NCBI GenBank assembly: GCA_044866695.1
Contig: JBIOUF010000217.1
Span: 1-14,527, forward strand
Direction of reading: 5' to 3'
DNA length: 14,527 nt
Origin: JBIOUF01 sp044866695
Lineage (GTDB): Bacteria > Actinomycetota > Actinomycetes > Propionibacteriales > Nocardioidaceae
Numbering within the stretch: position 1 is the first letter of the stretch; every line of letters starts with the position of its first letter. Below the pieces are notes generated by a model. It saw only the letters and a list, made by a program, of their open reading frames with translations, did no database searches and was not told the origin of the DNA. Both the position numbers and the translations under genes were made by a program. Positions 13,890-14,527 of the stretch are shown piece by piece.

Positions 13890-14329
13890 ATCACCACCGC
13901 CCTGCGCTCGCTGTGGGACGAGCCCCGCGCCGCGGACACTCCCGAACGGGGGTGGCGCGACTGGGTGCTGGTCGGCGCGTTGATGGTGACGGCGCTGCTC
14001 GAAGGGGTCCTCCGAGGGGATGTCGCCTGGCGGCCGGTCGCGACGATCGTGGCGGTCGGGCTGGCGCCGGTGCTGTTGTGGCGGCGTACCCGGCCGTTGG
14101 CCTGGTCGTGGTGGCGACGTACCCAACCGATCGAGCCGCTCACCGAACGCGAGGAACAAGTGCTGGCACTGGTCGCCCGCGGCCGCACGAACGCCGGGAT
14201 CGCCGCCGACCTGTTCATCGGCCTGACGACGCCAAGACCCACCTCGCCAGCCTGCTGACCAAGATCGGCGCCCGCAACAGAGTCGAGATCGCGATGTGGG
14301 CCTACGACACCGGCCGGCTTGCGGACTGA
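13887..14329 (+). pseudogene. Chimera: histidine kinase N-terminus joined to LuxR response-regulator C-terminus, frameshifted
   Basis: From the GTG, residues 1-71 (MITTALRSLWDEPRAADTPE, RGWRDWVLVGALMVTALLEG, then VLLWRRTRPLA) read like the membrane-entering N-terminus of an actinobacterial sensor kinase. From about residue 80 the sequence becomes PIEPLTEREEQVLALVARGR, TNAGIAADLFIGL, the HTH of a NarL/LuxR-type response regulator. The rest of the kinase (dimerisation and ATPase domains) and the receiver domain are absent, so a deletion has fused two neighbouring genes between ~14100 and 14130. A one-base loss near 14231 then breaks the HTH. The expected continuation THLASLLTKIGARNRVEIAM appears in another frame and ends at TGA 14327-14329. 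Neither protein can work. Its position divergent from the ABC-2 exporter suggests it once regulated that pair. Confidence 0.75.
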
Positions 14330-14392
14330 ACCGAGCCTGACGTACATGCACGACGACCGGTTCCCGGCCGGGTGGCTGCAACCGGGCGCATA

Positions 14393-14527
14393 GTGGTGGA
14401 CAAGCAGCTTGATGGCAGCATGGCTGTCCATGTGCGCCTCGACTGCGGGGTCACCTGGCAGCGGATCCCGGCAAAGACGAGGACGCCGTCGCCGGCGTCC
14501 TGCGACAACGGGCCGGCGTCGAGTCGA
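14393..14527 (+). other. Weak possible start of a gene running off the right edge
   Basis: From tandem GTG codons at 14393 and 14396 a frame stays open for ~44 codons to the window end with G/C-rich third positions (VDKQLDGSMAVHVRLDCGVTW then a Pro/Ser-rich stretch). There is no ribosome-binding site, no recognised family, and the opposite strand is also open. The gap 14330-14392 otherwise shows only a CCGGTT/AACCGG pairing (14357-14375). Confidence 0.18.

Noticed and set aside
14357..14375. CCGGTT/AACCGG hairpin after the two-component remnant
   Set aside because: The stem is only six bases with a 7-13 nt interior and no T-run. Such pairings are expected by chance in this base composition.
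13755..14381. N-terminal extension of the ABC ATPase frame
   Set aside because: Homology starts at MITVDHLTKS (13754). The upstream part is low-complexity and antisense to the two-component remnant.

Overview
The window is about 70% G+C with strong G/C third-codon bias, frequent GTG starts, stop/start overlaps and several apparently leaderless promoters. This indicates a high-GC actinobacterium. The protein styles (ROK regulator, galactosidases, DUF4389 and LuxR remnants) would fit the Nocardioidaceae, but that family-level placement is inference.

Left part (1-1948, all genes on the minus strand): the 5' two thirds of a six-helix membrane protein of unknown function that runs off the left edge; a short stretch that may be the tail of an eroded gene; a YjaB-like GNAT acetyltransferase, possibly coupled to a small upstream ORF; and a GH43 glycosidase reduced to its first ~65 residues.

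Centre (1987-11385): a divergent sugar-utilisation locus. On the minus strand lie a ROK-family regulator and an intracellular GH2 beta-galactosidase-type enzyme, with the GH43 stump behind it. On the plus strand is a tight operon of a lipoprotein solute-binding protein, two MalF/MalG-type permeases (1-4 nt stop/start overlaps) and a GH36 alpha-galactosidase. A 25-bp imperfect inverted repeat sits on the probable -10 element of the transporter promoter and is the best candidate for the ROK operator. The likely logic is import of a galactose-containing oligosaccharide by the ABC importer, cytoplasmic cleavage by GH36 and GH2 (formerly also GH43), and control by ROK sensing the sugar. No importer ATPase is encoded here, so a shared MsmK-type ATPase is presumably supplied from elsewhere.

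Right part (11386-14527): a 615-bp stretch holding a decayed DUF4389 membrane-protein gene; a two-gene ABC-2 exporter (permease and ATPase, minus strand); and, divergent from it, a broken two-component locus in which the N-terminus of a histidine kinase is joined to the C-terminal HTH of a LuxR-type response regulator, followed by a -1 frameshift. The last ~200 bp contain only a weak possible gene start.

The unusual overall signal is erosion. At least three gene remnants (GH43, DUF4389, kinase/regulator chimera) flank otherwise intact operons. No transposase, integrase, tRNA, rRNA or CRISPR array was seen.
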